The translations under genes were made by a program, and so were the position numbers. The notes beneath the pieces were generated by a model that searched no databases, had not been told where the DNA came from, and worked only from the letters and a program-made list of their open reading frames with translations. From Parasphingopyxis algicola (GTDB taxonomy: Bacteria > Pseudomonadota > Alphaproteobacteria > Sphingomonadales > Sphingomonadaceae), in contig NZ_CP051131.1 in assembly GCF_013378075.1 (NCBI RefSeq), positions 2,430,501 through 2,494,500 on the forward strand: a stretch of 64,000 nucleotides of DNA, given 5' to 3'. Each line of letters starts with the position of its first letter. The first letter of the stretch is position 1. Shown in pieces: positions 20,566-30,346 of the stretch.

Positions 20566-22154
20566 CTATGGTTTGAGGACGGTATCCACCGCATTCTTCG
20601 CACGGTCCGGATAGTCCGTCGTATAGTGCAGGCCGCGGCTTTCCTGGCGCGCCAGCGCCGAACGGACGATCAGCGCGGCGACTTCGATCAGGTTGCGGAG
20701 CTCGATCAGGTCGGGCGTCACGCGGAAATTGCCATAATATTCGTCGACTTCCTGGCGCAGCAGCTCGACGCGATGCTGGGCGCGTTCGAGACGTTTCGTC
20801 GTGCGGACGATGCCGACATAGTCCCACATGAAGCGGCGAATCTCGCGCCAGTTGTGCTGGACCACGACTTCCTCGTCGGAATCGGTCACCCGGCTTTCGT
20901 CCCAGGGCTGGATGGCCGGCGGTTCGGGAAGCGAGTCCCAGTTCGTGCTGATATGGTTGGCCGCCGCTTCGCCGAACACGAAACATTCGAGCAGCGAATT
21001 GGATGCGAGCCGGTTGGCGCCATGCAGGCCGCTCTCGCTGACCTCGCCAGCCGCATACAGGCCGGGCAGATCGGTGCGGCCGTCGAGATCGATGCGCACG
21101 CCGCCGCACGTATAATGCTGGGCGGGGACGACCGGGATCGGCTCCACCGTCATGTCGATGCCGAGGCCGATCAGTTTGTCGTGGATATTCGGGAAATGCT
21201 CTTTCACGAATTCGGGCTCGCGATGACTGATGTCGAGATGGACATAGTCGAGCCCCAAGCGCTTGATCTCATGGTCGATCGCGCGGGCGACGATGTCGCG
21301 CGGCGCGAGCTCGGCGCGTTTGTCGAATTCGGGCATGAAGCGTTTGCCCGGATCGGGCGCATCGTGCGGCAGTTTCAGATGCCCGCCTTCGCCGCGCACC
21401 GCCTCGGTGATCAGGAAATTCTTGACCTCGAGATTGTAGAGGCAGGTCGGGTGGAACTGCATGAATTCCATGTTGGAAATGCTGCACCCGGCGCGCCAGG
21501 CCATGGCGATGCCGTCGCCGGTCGCGCCGCGCGGCGCGGTCGAGAAGAGATAGGTGCGCCCGGCTCCGCCGGTTGCGAGGATCGTCGCGCGCGCGGCAAA
21601 GGTCTCGACATGGCCGCTGGCCTTGTTGAACGCATAGGCGCCCCAGACATGGTCGGTCTCGGTCGGCGCATCGGCGTGCCGGTCGGTGATCAGGTCGATC
21701 GCTACCATGTCGGGCAGCATGGTGATATTCGGATTGGCCTCGGCGGCCCGTTCCAGCGCTTCCTGCACGGCCCATCCGGTCGCGTCGTCGACATGGACGA
21801 TACGGCGATGGCTGTGTCCGCCCTCGCGGGTGAGGTGCAGGTCGCCATCCGCCTCGACATTGAAGGGCACGCCGAGTTCGACCAGCCGCGCGATCGCCCG
21901 CGGCGCGTTCTCGACGACGAACTCGACCGTTTCCTTGCGGTTGAGCCCGGCGCCGGCGTCCATCGTGTCCCCGATATGGCTCTCGAACGTATCCCCGGGT
22001 TCCAGCACGGCGGCGATCCCGCCCTGCGCCCAGGCCGTCGATCCGCCCGATATCTCGCCCTTGGCGAGCACGAGCACCTTGAACCGCTCGGCGAGCGTAA
22101 TCGCTGCCGTCAGGCCGGCCGCGCCCGAGCCGATGATCAGGACGTCGTGATCGA

Positions 22155-22158
<4 letters not shown>
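20566..22158 (-). CDS. nadB: L-aspartate oxidase
   Basis: A 530-residue FAD enzyme that oxidises L-aspartate to iminoaspartate, the first step of de novo NAD synthesis. It has the FAD loop GSGAAGLTAAITLAE at the N-terminus, an active-site segment EGGHSHRRIVH, TCGGVRIDLDGRTDLPG and the FAD-contact block GEVSESGLHGANRLASNS, then a C-terminal helical domain. The start is GTG, overlapping the upstream ABC ATPase stop as GTGA. No nadA or nadC is adjacent. Confidence 0.95.
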
Positions 22159-23075
<917 letters not shown>

Positions 23076-23212
23076 GTCCGCAGCGCATAGCGCGTCGCAC
23101 CGATGGCGCAAAGCGTCGCCGGCCTGTTTATGCTTTTCATGTCCTTAACCAGACTTGTTCGGCGGATGTTTGCTGTTTTTCACGATAAGCGGTTTCGGGG
23201 GAACATACTGAA

Positions 23213-23737
23213 ATGATCCGCAAAACAGCCATTGCGCGCCGGGGGGCGTTTATCGGCATAGCATCGCCGCTCCTGCTGGTCGCAATGCCGCTTGACGCCG
23301 CAACCACGAATGGCACGGCCGAAACCGCAATCCTGCAGCAACTGGCGCTGACCCAGGTCTCGGTTCTCGACTTCGGCACGATCATTCCCAGCAACACGGC
23401 CGGGCGCATCAATATCCGCCGGAACAACGGCGTGTGCGTCGCCCAGGGCGGGGTGACCCTGATCGGCACCGATTGCCAGCGCGGCGAATTCCTGATCACC
23501 GGACCGTCGGGTCAGCGCGTGCGCATCACGACGGCCGCCGCGCCGATCACGCTCTCGCGCCTGGGCGGCGGCGCAACGATGACGATGGACCGCGTGCGGA
23601 TCAACGGCAACCGGAACAAGCGGCTGGACGCTGCGGGCCAGCGGACTTTCTATGTCAGCGGCCGGTTGCAGGTCGGCGCCAACCAGGCCCCGGGCGTTTA
23701 TGACGGGACGTTCGACGTCACCGTCGACTATCGCTGA
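23213..23737 (+). CDS. DUF4402 domain secreted protein
   Basis: A 174-residue exported protein with a signal sequence (cleavage likely near DAATT) and a DUF4402 beta-sandwich domain. The domain is recognised from the LDFGTIIP segment near the start and a C-terminal SGRLQVGANQAPGVYDG block ending in an aromatic-rich strand. DUF4402 proteins resemble pilin or adhesin subunits. The ATG has a GGGGGAAC site. It converges on a second DUF4402 gene about 100 bases away. Confidence 0.8.
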   Translation: MIRKTAIARRGAFIGIASPLLLVAMPLDAATTNGTAETAILQQLALTQVSVLDFGTIIPSNTAGRINIRRNNGVCVAQGGVTLIGTDCQRGEFLITGPSGQRVRITTAAAPITLSRLGGGATMTMDRVRINGNRNKRLDAAGQRTFYVSGRLQVGANQAPGVYDGTFDVTVDYR

Positions 23738-23837
23738 TCCCGACAATCCATAGAGGATGGGCCGGATCGCGCGGCCCGGTTCGAACCGGCGATCCGATCG
23801 CTTGTCTTCAGCAATACTCTAGCGTGCGTGACGGGAC

Positions 23838-24344
23838 CTAGAAATAGGTCACGGTGATCTGGAACTCGCCTTCATAGACGCCCGGGGCCTGGTTGGCGCC
23901 GACCTGCAACCTGCCCCCCACGCGCAGATCGAGCAGGCCGGCATTGTTCAGGAACCGGAAAACCGGGCCGTTGAGCGTCAGCTGCGAAACATTCATGCTG
24001 CTGCCGCCGCCGACCCGATCGAGGACCGGGAGCGGGCCGCGGGTCACGAAGATGAACTGCAGCGGTCCGCCATAGGTCCAGAATTGGGCGGCCTGCCCCC
24101 CCGAGCCGGCTGCCGTGACGCCGCCGGTTACCGAGCGGGCGTCACTATCGGGATTGATGACCACTGTGCCCGCGGTAGGACCGGCGAGCAGCGTTCCGAA
24201 TTCCAGATCGGTTGTATTGACCAGCGAAAGCGGCGTGACGATCACCGCCTCGGAATCGGCGCTGTCGTCAGCGGCATGCGCGGCGCCGATATGGCCCGCG
24301 GCCAAGGTCGGAGCCAGAATGGCCCAAAACAATTCGCGTTTCAT
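23838..24344 (-). CDS. DUF4402 domain secreted protein (paralogue)
   Basis: A 168-residue exported protein with a signal peptide (cleavage likely after GAAHA) and a DUF4402 domain. LEFGTLLAGPTAGTV and the C-terminal GGRLQVGANQAPGVYEG block match the neighbouring gene closely, so the two are paralogues pointing at each other. Both end on an aromatic strand residue (Y or F), as in chaperone-usher-like subunits, but no chaperone or usher gene is nearby. An extracellular structural role is inference. Confidence 0.8.
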   Translation of the reverse strand: MKRELFWAILAPTLAAGHIGAAHAADDSADSEAVIVTPLSLVNTTDLEFGTLLAGPTAGTVVINPDSDARSVTGGVTAAGSGGQAAQFWTYGGPLQFIFVTRGPLPVLDRVGGGSSMNVSQLTLNGPVFRFLNNAGLLDLRVGGRLQVGANQAPGVYEGEFQITVTYF

Positions 24345-24474
24345 AAATCCCCCCGGATCCAGAAGCGGCTTTCTGGCCGATCATCATCAATATCCGGTCA
24401 AGCTTCGTGGTTAACAGGCTGTAAGCGAAAAGATCGCGGTAAAGCTTGTCTTAAGCCTGTCTGTCAGGACCGCC

Positions 24475-24684
24475 TTAACGACCCGGGGCGTATTCCCGTT
24501 GCATGACATGGCAATCCATATCTTGCATCTGGCACAAGATCGTCAGCGAATTCGCGGCTTCCGCGACGCTCGCAGCGCAGATATTCCAGTCCGGCCCGGC
24601 CTGATCGGGCGGCCCGTTCGCGCAACGGGGCAACGGGCCATCTTCATCGTCGATTAGGATCGTCCAAGCCGATTGCACGGCCAT
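24475..24684 (-). CDS. possible small Cys-containing protein
   Basis: An open frame of 69 residues starting [17 protein letters not shown], with Cys residues at roughly 37, 49 and 60 and a plausible helical C-terminal half. It is divergent from the zf-CHCC gene by 27 bases and does not overlap it. No ribosome site is obvious and no family is recognised, so it may be non-coding. The frame continues open upstream on this strand but there it is antisense to the zf-CHCC gene and is not credible. Confidence 0.3.
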   Translation of the reverse strand: MAVQSAWTILIDDEDGPLPRCANGPPDQAGPDWNICAASVAEAANSLTILCQMQDMDCHVMQREYAPGR

Positions 24685-24711
24685 CAGGCGCTTGCTATGC
24701 GCGGCGCCATC

Positions 24712-24942
24712 ATGACCGACCAACCCGAAACCATCCGTGTCGCAGAATCCCGCGTCGCCTGTGACGGCGCCGACGATATCCCGGGCGGTGCCGCGCTCGG
24801 CCATCCGCGCGTCTGGCTCGAGATCGACGAAACGGGCTTTGTCGATTGCGGCTATTGCGATCGCCGCTTCATCCTGATTGGCGGCCCGGCCGATACCGGC
24901 GCAGGCGATAATGCGCCCGACAAGGGTGTATCCGCCGGCTAA
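24712..24942 (+). CDS. zinc-finger domain protein (zf-CHCC, NDUFS6-like)
   Basis: A 76-residue protein with the zf-CHCC pattern of NDUFS6-type proteins: a Cys in SRVACDG, a His in GHPRVWLEI and the C-x2-C in DCGYCDRRF, a Cys-His-Cys-Cys zinc site. In mitochondria the homologue belongs to complex I; in alphaproteobacteria it is a short stand-alone protein probably linked to the same enzyme. The ATG at 24712 gives the family start; an earlier in-frame start at 24673 is not supported. The next gene, tldD, starts 19 bases after its stop. Confidence 0.88.
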   Translation: MTDQPETIRVAESRVACDGADDIPGGAALGHPRVWLEIDETGFVDCGYCDRRFILIGGPADTGAGDNAPDKGVSAG

Positions 24943-24961
24943 TCGCCTTATATCGGAAAGC

Positions 24962-26392
24962 ATGACGACAGCTTCCGATCCCCGTTCGCTTCTCTACCGT
25001 CCCGATGCGCTCGACCCCGATCGCGCGCAATCGCTGGCGGCCGAGATCCTAAAGCCCGCCGACGATGGCGAGCTGTACCTCCAATATAGCGCGAGCGAGG
25101 CCTTCGCGTTCGACGACGGGCGTCTCAAAACGGCCGATTACAGTACCGAGGCGGGGTTCGGGTTGCGCGGCGTATCGGGCGAAACCACCGCCTTCGCCCA
25201 TGCCAACGAGATCAGCGAAGCGGCGATCCGCCGGGCCGGCGAAACCATGCGGCTGCTCGATCCGGCGACGCAGCCGCGGCAGGCGCCGCCCCGCCCGACC
25301 AACCGGCATCTCTATACCGATAACGATCCGCTGACGCTGGTCCCGTTCGCCGAAAAAGTGGCGCTGTGCGAGCAGATCGATGCCGCGGCCCGCGCGCGCG
25401 ATCCCCGCGTCGTGCAGGTAACGGCGGGGCTTTCGGGTTCGTGGAGCGTCGTCGAGATCGTCCGCCCTGACGGCTATGTGGCGACCGATATCCGGCCGCT
25501 CGTGCGACTCAACGTTTCGATCGTCGTCGAGGAAAACGGCCGGCGCGAGACCGGCTTTTTCGGCATGGGCGGGCGCTATCTCTACGGCCGCCTGTTCGAA
25601 TCCGCGAACTGGAACCGGGCGATCGACGAGGCGCTGGCCCAGGCCGTCGTCAATCTTGCGTCCGAGCCCGCTCCGGCCGGCGAAATGACCGTCGTGCTCG
25701 GCCCCGGCTGGCCGGGGGTATTGCTCCACGAGGCGATTGGCCACGGGCTCGAGGGCGATTTCAATCGCAAGGGCACGTCCGCCTTTTCGGGCCGGATCGG
25801 GGAGCGCGTCGCCGCGCCGGGCGTGACAGTGGTTGATGATGGATCGATCGCCGACAGGCGCGGTTCGCTGTCGATCGACGACGAAGGCACGCCGACCCAG
25901 GAAACCGTGCTGATCGAGGACGGGATCCTCGCGGGATACATGCAGGACCGGATGAACGCGCGGCTGATGGGCGTTGCGGCCACCGGCAACGGACGGCGCG
26001 AAAGCTTCGCCCATGCGCCGATGCCGCGGATGACGAATACGTTCATGCGTGCCGGCGAAGACGATCCGGAAGAGATTATGAGCCGGGTCAAGGACGGCAT
26101 CTTCGCCAAAAGCTTCGGCGGCGGGCAGGTCGACATCACGAGCGGCAAGTTCGTGTTCAGCTGTACCGAGGCCTATCGCGTGAAGAACGGCAAGATCGGC
26201 GCGCCGATCAAGGGCGCGACGCTGATCGGCGACGGCCCGACCGTGCTGACCAAGGTCGCGGCGATCGGCAACGATCTGGCGCTGGACGAGGGCATCGGAA
26301 TTTGCGGCAAGGCCGGCCAGTCGATCCCGGCGGGGGTCGGCCAGCCGACCCTGCTGGTCGACGGGCTTACGGTCGGCGGGACGGCGGCATAA
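24962..26392 (+). CDS. tldD: metalloprotease TldD
   Basis: A 476-residue TldD-type zinc metalloprotease, half of the TldD/TldE peptidase that processes peptides such as microcin B17 and CcdA. The HEAIGHGLEGDFN segment carries the metal motif, and the C-terminal CGKAGQSIPAGVGQPTLLV block is typical. The ATG at 24962 was chosen since it gives a family-length protein; an in-frame start at 24878 overlaps the zf-CHCC gene. tldE is not in the window. Confidence 0.94.
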   Translation: MTTASDPRSLLYRPDALDPDRAQSLAAEILKPADDGELYLQYSASEAFAFDDGRLKTADYSTEAGFGLRGVSGETTAFAHANEISEAAIRRAGETMRLLDPATQPRQAPPRPTNRHLYTDNDPLTLVPFAEKVALCEQIDAAARARDPRVVQVTAGLSGSWSVVEIVRPDGYVATDIRPLVRLNVSIVVEENGRRETGFFGMGGRYLYGRLFESANWNRAIDEALAQAVVNLASEPAPAGEMTVVLGPGWPGVLLHEAIGHGLEGDFNRKGTSAFSGRIGERVAAPGVTVVDDGSIADRRGSLSIDDEGTPTQETVLIEDGILAGYMQDRMNARLMGVAATGNGRRESFAHAPMPRMTNTFMRAGEDDPEEIMSRVKDGIFAKSFGGGQVDITSGKFVFSCTEAYRVKNGKIGAPIKGATLIGDGPTVLTKVAAIGNDLALDEGIGICGKAGQSIPAGVGQPTLLVDGLTVGGTAA

Positions 26393-26419
26393 CGGCACCA
26401 CGAATCAAAGGACGAAGCA

Positions 26420-26980
26420 ATGGCCGACTTTTTCGACGAATTGACCGAGAAGCATATCGCCTTTGTCGAGAAGCAGCCGATATTCTTCGTCGCGACGGCG
26501 GCGGCCGACGGGCGGATCAACTTGTCGCCCAAGGGCTATGACGCGTTTCGCGTGCTCGCACCCGACCGGGTCGCCTATCTCGATCTCGGCGGATCGGGGA
26601 ACGAGACGCATGCGCATCTCGTCGCGGATGGGCGGGTCACGCTCATGTTCTGCGCGTTCGAGAATCCGGCGCTGATCTTCCGCATCTATGGGCATGGAAA
26701 ACCCGTATTGCCGCAGGATGAGGGCTGGGCCGATCTCGCCGCGCATTTCGAGTTGCTCCCCGGGACCCGCCAGATTTTCGATATTTCCGTCGACAATGTG
26801 CAGACGAGTTGCGGTTGGGGCGTGCCGATGATGGAACATGTCAAAGACCGCGAGACGCTCAAGAAAGCGCATAGACAGATCGACGAGCAGGCGTGGCTCG
26901 ACAAGGTGGCCGGACGCACCGAGAGTATCGACGGGCTGCCCGTCCGCCCGACGAACCGTTATTTCGGCGCGGACGCATAG
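26420..26980 (+). CDS. pyridoxamine 5'-phosphate oxidase-fold protein
   Basis: A 186-residue flavin-binding split-barrel protein. The first strand pattern FFVATAAADGRINLSPKGYD and the VTLMFCAFENP strand fit the PPOX-like superfamily (FMN or F420 binding), in a version lacking the enzyme-specific C-terminal PNPOx motif. It may be an FMN-dependent oxidoreductase of unknown substrate. An AAAGGACGA ribosome site precedes the ATG. It lies 3 bases before the DUF2007 gene in an apparent tldD-to-patatin operon. Confidence 0.82.
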   Translation: MADFFDELTEKHIAFVEKQPIFFVATAAADGRINLSPKGYDAFRVLAPDRVAYLDLGGSGNETHAHLVADGRVTLMFCAFENPALIFRIYGHGKPVLPQDEGWADLAAHFELLPGTRQIFDISVDNVQTSCGWGVPMMEHVKDRETLKKAHRQIDEQAWLDKVAGRTESIDGLPVRPTNRYFGADA

Positions 26981-26983
26981 CCG

Positions 26984-27196
26984 ATGGCGCTCGTCGAGCT
27001 GAGCCGGTTTCCGAGCGGTGTCGAGGCAGCAATCATCCATGGCCGTTTGCAGGCCGACGGCATCGAGTCCGTCTGTTTCGACACCGGCATGAATATCGCC
27101 GAAAGCGTGGGCATCATGATCCCGGTCCGGCTGATGGTCGATGAAGACGATCTGGAAGCCGCGCTCGCCATTATCCGAGACGCCGAGGCGCAATGA
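26984..27196 (+). CDS. DUF2007 domain protein
   Basis: A 70-residue protein of the DUF2007 family (putative signal-transducing proteins), with an ALVELSRFPSGVEAAIIHGRL opening and a DEDDLEAALAII helix near the end. These small alpha/beta proteins are often encoded next to membrane or regulatory proteins. The stop overlaps the start of the patatin gene by 4 bases, so they are translationally coupled. No further function can be claimed. Confidence 0.8.
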   Translation: MALVELSRFPSGVEAAIIHGRLQADGIESVCFDTGMNIAESVGIMIPVRLMVDEDDLEAALAIIRDAEAQ

Positions 27197-28005
27197 CGAT
27201 TGCGCTCGCTCTCGGTGGCGGCGCCGGGCTGGGTTGGGCGCATATCGGCGTGTTGCGCGAACTGGAGGCCGCCGGGATCGAGGTCAACGCGCTGGCCGGA
27301 ACGTCGATCGGCGGCGTCGTATCCATCGCCTTCGCGTCGGGCCGCCTCGAAACGCTGGAAGAGCTGGCCCATTCGGCATCCTCGATGCGCACGGTCTTGC
27401 GCTATCTCGGCCCCAACTGGCGTCCCGGATCCGTGCTCAGCGGCAAGGCTATCGCCAGGCTGATCGAGGAGCATCTCGGCGACCTCACCTTCGAAGCGCT
27501 TGCCATTCCCACCGCCGTCATTGCCGCCGACCTCGTATCGGGAGATTCGGTCATTCTCGACCATGGGCCGGTGGGCGATGCGATCCACGCCACCATCGCT
27601 TTGCCCGGGATTTTCCAGCCGGTAATCCGCGACGGACGGATATTGTCGGATGGCGGCGCGGTGATGCCGGTGCCGGTCGCGCCGGCCAGGGCCATGGCCG
27701 GCGGGCGTCCGGTCGTCGCGATCAACCTGCAGGGCGACTATCAGGCCCGGCGTGCGGCGGTCGGCATAAGCGGCGATCAAGATGCGCGGCTGACGACGCT
27801 TTCGGTCGTGCGCGGTGCTACCGGACTGATGCTCTCGAAGCTTGCACGCCTGTCGCTCGATCGCGATCCGCCAGACCTCGAGCTTGCGCTTCCGGTCGGT
27901 CATATCGACACGTCCAATTTCACGCGGGCCGAAGACCTGATCGCCATCGGCCGCCGTTCGGTCGCGAGCGCGATGGCCGATATCGAACGCCTCGCACAGA
28001 CGTAA
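27193..28005 (+). CDS. patatin-like phospholipase (RssA-like)
   Basis: A 270-residue patatin-fold serine hydrolase. The oxyanion loop GGGAGLGWAHIG, nucleophile Ser38 in GTSIGG and Asp153 in SDGGAV form the Ser-Asp dyad. It is of the RssA/short bacterial type without membrane segments, and probably acts on phospholipids or acyl esters in the cytoplasm. It follows DUF2007 with an ATGA overlap. A second, distinct patatin lies at 55076. Confidence 0.9.
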   Translation: MTIALALGGGAGLGWAHIGVLRELEAAGIEVNALAGTSIGGVVSIAFASGRLETLEELAHSASSMRTVLRYLGPNWRPGSVLSGKAIARLIEEHLGDLTFEALAIPTAVIAADLVSGDSVILDHGPVGDAIHATIALPGIFQPVIRDGRILSDGGAVMPVPVAPARAMAGGRPVVAINLQGDYQARRAAVGISGDQDARLTTLSVVRGATGLMLSKLARLSLDRDPPDLELALPVGHIDTSNFTRAEDLIAIGRRSVASAMADIERLAQT

Positions 28006-28108
28006 GCGAAAAAATTTTCAGCCGACCAGGCTCTCGGAAAACGGCCGTTTAGACCCTATTGGCGCAATATTATTCCACAAAAAATGCGATTATTGTAGCG
28101 AATCCTAT

Positions 28109-28137
28109 TTGACAGATATGTTGCGATGCAGCAATCT
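28109..28137 (+). promoter_or_regulatory. putative glnK-amt promoter
   Basis: Within the AT-rich gap before glnK (28006-28158) a TTGACA box (28109-28114) is followed after 17 bases by CAATCT (28132-28137), a weak -10. The same stretch can be read as a sigma-54-like element, TGACAGATATGTTGC, with the -12 TTGC intact but the -24 GG changed to GA. An overlapping TTGC-N6-GCAA dyad resembles a nitrogen-regulator half-site. Which factor is used cannot be told here. Confidence 0.35.
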
Positions 28138-28158
28138 TGTCCCGAACAGGGAGGCGAT

Positions 28159-28497
28159 ATGAAACTCATTATAGCTATCATCAAGCCGTTCAAGCTGGAC
28201 GAGGTACGCGAGGCTCTGTCCGAAGTGGGCGTCCAGGGCATGACCGCGACCGAGGTCAAGGGCTTTGGTCGGCAAAAGGGGCAAACCGAAGTCTATCGCG
28301 GCGCCGAATACGCCACGAACATGGTTCCCAAGATCCGGATCGAGACGGTTGTCAGCGACGATCTGGCACCGCGGGTCGTCGAGACGATCGCGGCTGCGGC
28401 GAATACGGAATCGATCGGCGACGGCAAGATCTTCACGCTCGATGTCGGTGCTGCACTGCGAATTCGCACCGGCGAAACCGACGAAACAGCGCTTTAG
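28159..28497 (+). CDS. glnK: P-II family nitrogen regulator
   Basis: A 112-residue PII protein that senses 2-oxoglutarate and ATP/ADP and controls nitrogen assimilation and ammonium uptake. Tyr51 in the T-loop (EVYRGAEY), the uridylylation site, is present, as are the N-terminal MKLIIAIIKPFKLDEV and the C-terminal RIRTGETDETAL. The ATG at 28159 follows an AGGGAGG site and gives the family start. It sits 17 bases upstream of amt, the standard glnK-amt arrangement, so it is named GlnK rather than GlnB by context. Confidence 0.94.
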   Translation: MKLIIAIIKPFKLDEVREALSEVGVQGMTATEVKGFGRQKGQTEVYRGAEYATNMVPKIRIETVVSDDLAPRVVETIAAAANTESIGDGKIFTLDVGAALRIRTGETDETAL

Positions 28498-28514
28498 GGA
28501 CAGGGGAGCCAATA

Positions 28515-29834
28515 ATGATGAAATACACTTTACCCGCGGTGATATTTGCGGCGGCTATTGCTGCCGAACCGGCGCTTGCGCAGGAAGCGGCGGCGGTTGC
28601 CGAAACAGAGGCGGTGTCGGGCGGCACCGTCTATATTTTTAACACGCTGCTGTTCCTGATGGGCGGCTTCCTCGTGATGTGGATGGCCGCGGGCTTTGCG
28701 ATGCTCGAGGCCGGACTTGTCCGCTCCAAGAATGTATCGATGCAGTGCCTGAAGAATATCGGCCTCTACTCCATCGCCGGCATCATGTTCTGGGTGCTCG
28801 GCTACAATATCGCCTATGGCGTCGCCGAAGGCGGCTGGCTCTCCGGCACCTGGGCGCCATACGCCATGCAGGCTGTGGGCGAGGCCGATACCGGCACCGG
28901 CTATTCGGTCGCGTCGGACTGGTTCTTCCAGATGGTCTTCTGTGCCACGACGGCCTCGATCGTTTCGGGCACGGTGGCCGAGCGCGTGAAGATCTGGCCC
29001 TTCTTCATCTTCATCGTCGTGCTGACCGGCGTGATCTATCCGATCGTCGTCAGCTGGGAATGGGGCGCGGGTGCGCTCGACGCGATGGGCTTCTCCGACT
29101 TTGCCGGTTCGACCCTCGTCCATTCGACGGGCGGCTGGGCGGCGCTTGCCGGCGCGCTGATCATCGGTGCGCGGCTCGGGCGGTATACCGACGGCAAGGT
29201 CAACGTGTTCCCGGGCTCGAACATCCCGCTCGCGACGCTTGGCACCTTCATCCTCTGGCTCGGCTGGTTCGGCTTCAACGGCGCGTCGCAGCTCGCCATG
29301 GGCACGATCAGCGACGTCAGTGATGTTTCGAAGATCTTCGTCAACACCAATATGGCGGCTGCCGCCGGTGTCGTCGTCGCGATCATCGGTACGCAGATCC
29401 TCTACAAGAAGATCGATGTGACGATGGCGCTCAACGGCGCGCTGGCGGGCCTCGTCTCGATCACCGCAGAACCGCTGACGCCTTCGGTGCCCGCGGCGCT
29501 GTTCATCGGCGGTGTCGGCGGCCTGATCGTGGTGCTTGCCGTGCCGTTGCTCGACAAGCTCAAGATCGACGACGTCGTCGGCGCCATTCCGGTCCATCTG
29601 CTGGCGGGCATCTGGGGCACGCTGATCGTGCCGCTAACCAACACCGAGGTGCCGTTCATGGCGCAGCTCACCGGTGTCGCCGCGGTCGGCGTGTTCGCCT
29701 TCGGTGCCAGCGCCATCGTCTGGATGGCCCTGAAATACACGATCGGCGTCCGCCCGGACGAAGAACATGAAATGGGCGGCATGGACCATACCGAGATCGG
29801 TGTGGAAGCCTATCCGGAATTTGTGAGGGCCTGA
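28515..29834 (+). CDS. amt: ammonium transporter Amt
   Basis: A 439-residue protein with a cleavable signal peptide (cleavage near ALAQE) and 11 membrane segments. The conserved pore histidine in HSTGGWAAL and the C-terminal-half HLLAGIWGTL, with its pore His, mark the Amt channel family, which GlnK binds and blocks when nitrogen is plentiful. ATG ATG codons follow an AGGGGAG site, and the first was used. Transcription should end at the terminator at 29874. Confidence 0.96.
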   Translation: MMKYTLPAVIFAAAIAAEPALAQEAAAVAETEAVSGGTVYIFNTLLFLMGGFLVMWMAAGFAMLEAGLVRSKNVSMQCLKNIGLYSIAGIMFWVLGYNIAYGVAEGGWLSGTWAPYAMQAVGEADTGTGYSVASDWFFQMVFCATTASIVSGTVAERVKIWPFFIFIVVLTGVIYPIVVSWEWGAGALDAMGFSDFAGSTLVHSTGGWAALAGALIIGARLGRYTDGKVNVFPGSNIPLATLGTFILWLGWFGFNGASQLAMGTISDVSDVSKIFVNTNMAAAAGVVVAIIGTQILYKKIDVTMALNGALAGLVSITAEPLTPSVPAALFIGGVGGLIVVLAVPLLDKLKIDDVVGAIPVHLLAGIWGTLIVPLTNTEVPFMAQLTGVAAVGVFAFGASAIVWMALKYTIGVRPDEEHEMGGMDHTEIGVEAYPEFVRA

Positions 29835-29873
29835 CCGCTCCTCGCACACGAGGTTCGTTCCCGCGAATGACTG

Positions 29874-29905
29874 GGCCGGCGAGGCGACTCGCCGGCCCAT
29901 TTTTC
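29874..29905 (+). terminator. rho-independent terminator of glnK-amt
   Basis: A perfect 11-bp GC-rich stem (29874-29884 with 29889-29899), loop GCGA, followed by ATTTTT, 40 bases after the amt stop. On the other strand it also sits at the end of the SRPBCC gene, so it may serve both convergent units. Confidence 0.9.
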
Positions 29906-30344
29906 ACTGGTCGATATAGCCGTCGTCCCATAGCCGGGCGGGATCGTGGCTGCGCAAGTCGATCCCGAAATCGGCGACACCCTTGAGCGGGAACAGGACA
30001 TTGAGCCAGCCCGCGAGCACCTCTTCGTACTCGTCACCTGCGACCCCGCGATTGCGGAGCGTGAGATCCGTGCCGCCCTCCCCATCCGACGCCAGCTCGA
30101 ACACCACGTCCGTGCCGAAATAGCGGAAAGCGATTCTGGAGGGCGGCTCACTGGTCCCCACCAGAGTCTCGGTTTCGACGCCGTTGATGAAATGCATCGC
30201 AATCCGGCCGCCGGATTGTCGGGATCTCTCGCACCAGAAACGCTCGCGGCCCTCATCGGTCGAAAGCAGTGTAAACACGTCTCCCGGAGGCGAGGCCAGG
30301 TGCAGCTTCCAGACGATTTCCTCGCGCGAAGAAGGAAGGGCCAT
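29904..30344 (-). CDS. SRPBCC/START-like domain protein
   Basis: A 146-residue protein of the SRPBCC (Bet v1/AHSA1-like) fold: an N-terminal VWKLHLASPPGDVFTLLSTDEGRERFW helix-strand pattern, a central IAFRYFGTDVVFEL strand and a C-terminal amphipathic helix near LAGWLNVLFP. Such domains bind hydrophobic ligands. It is the last gene of a four-gene minus-strand unit with a 2-base gap to the sterol desaturase gene, which makes a lipid ligand plausible but unproven. Confidence 0.75.
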   Translation of the reverse strand: MALPSSREEIVWKLHLASPPGDVFTLLSTDEGRERFWCERSRQSGGRIAMHFINGVETETLVGTSEPPSRIAFRYFGTDVVFELASDGEGGTDLTLRNRGVAGDEYEEVLAGWLNVLFPLKGVADFGIDLRSHDPARLWDDGYIDQ

Positions 30345-30346
30345 GC

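Noticed and set aside
23755-23800. T-arm-like GGTTCGAACC in the DUF4402 gap, suggesting a tRNA
   Set aside because: The palindrome CCGGTTCGAACCGG with flanking GGATCGC/GCGATCC explains it. No D-arm, anticodon arm or acceptor stem of the right spacing is present.
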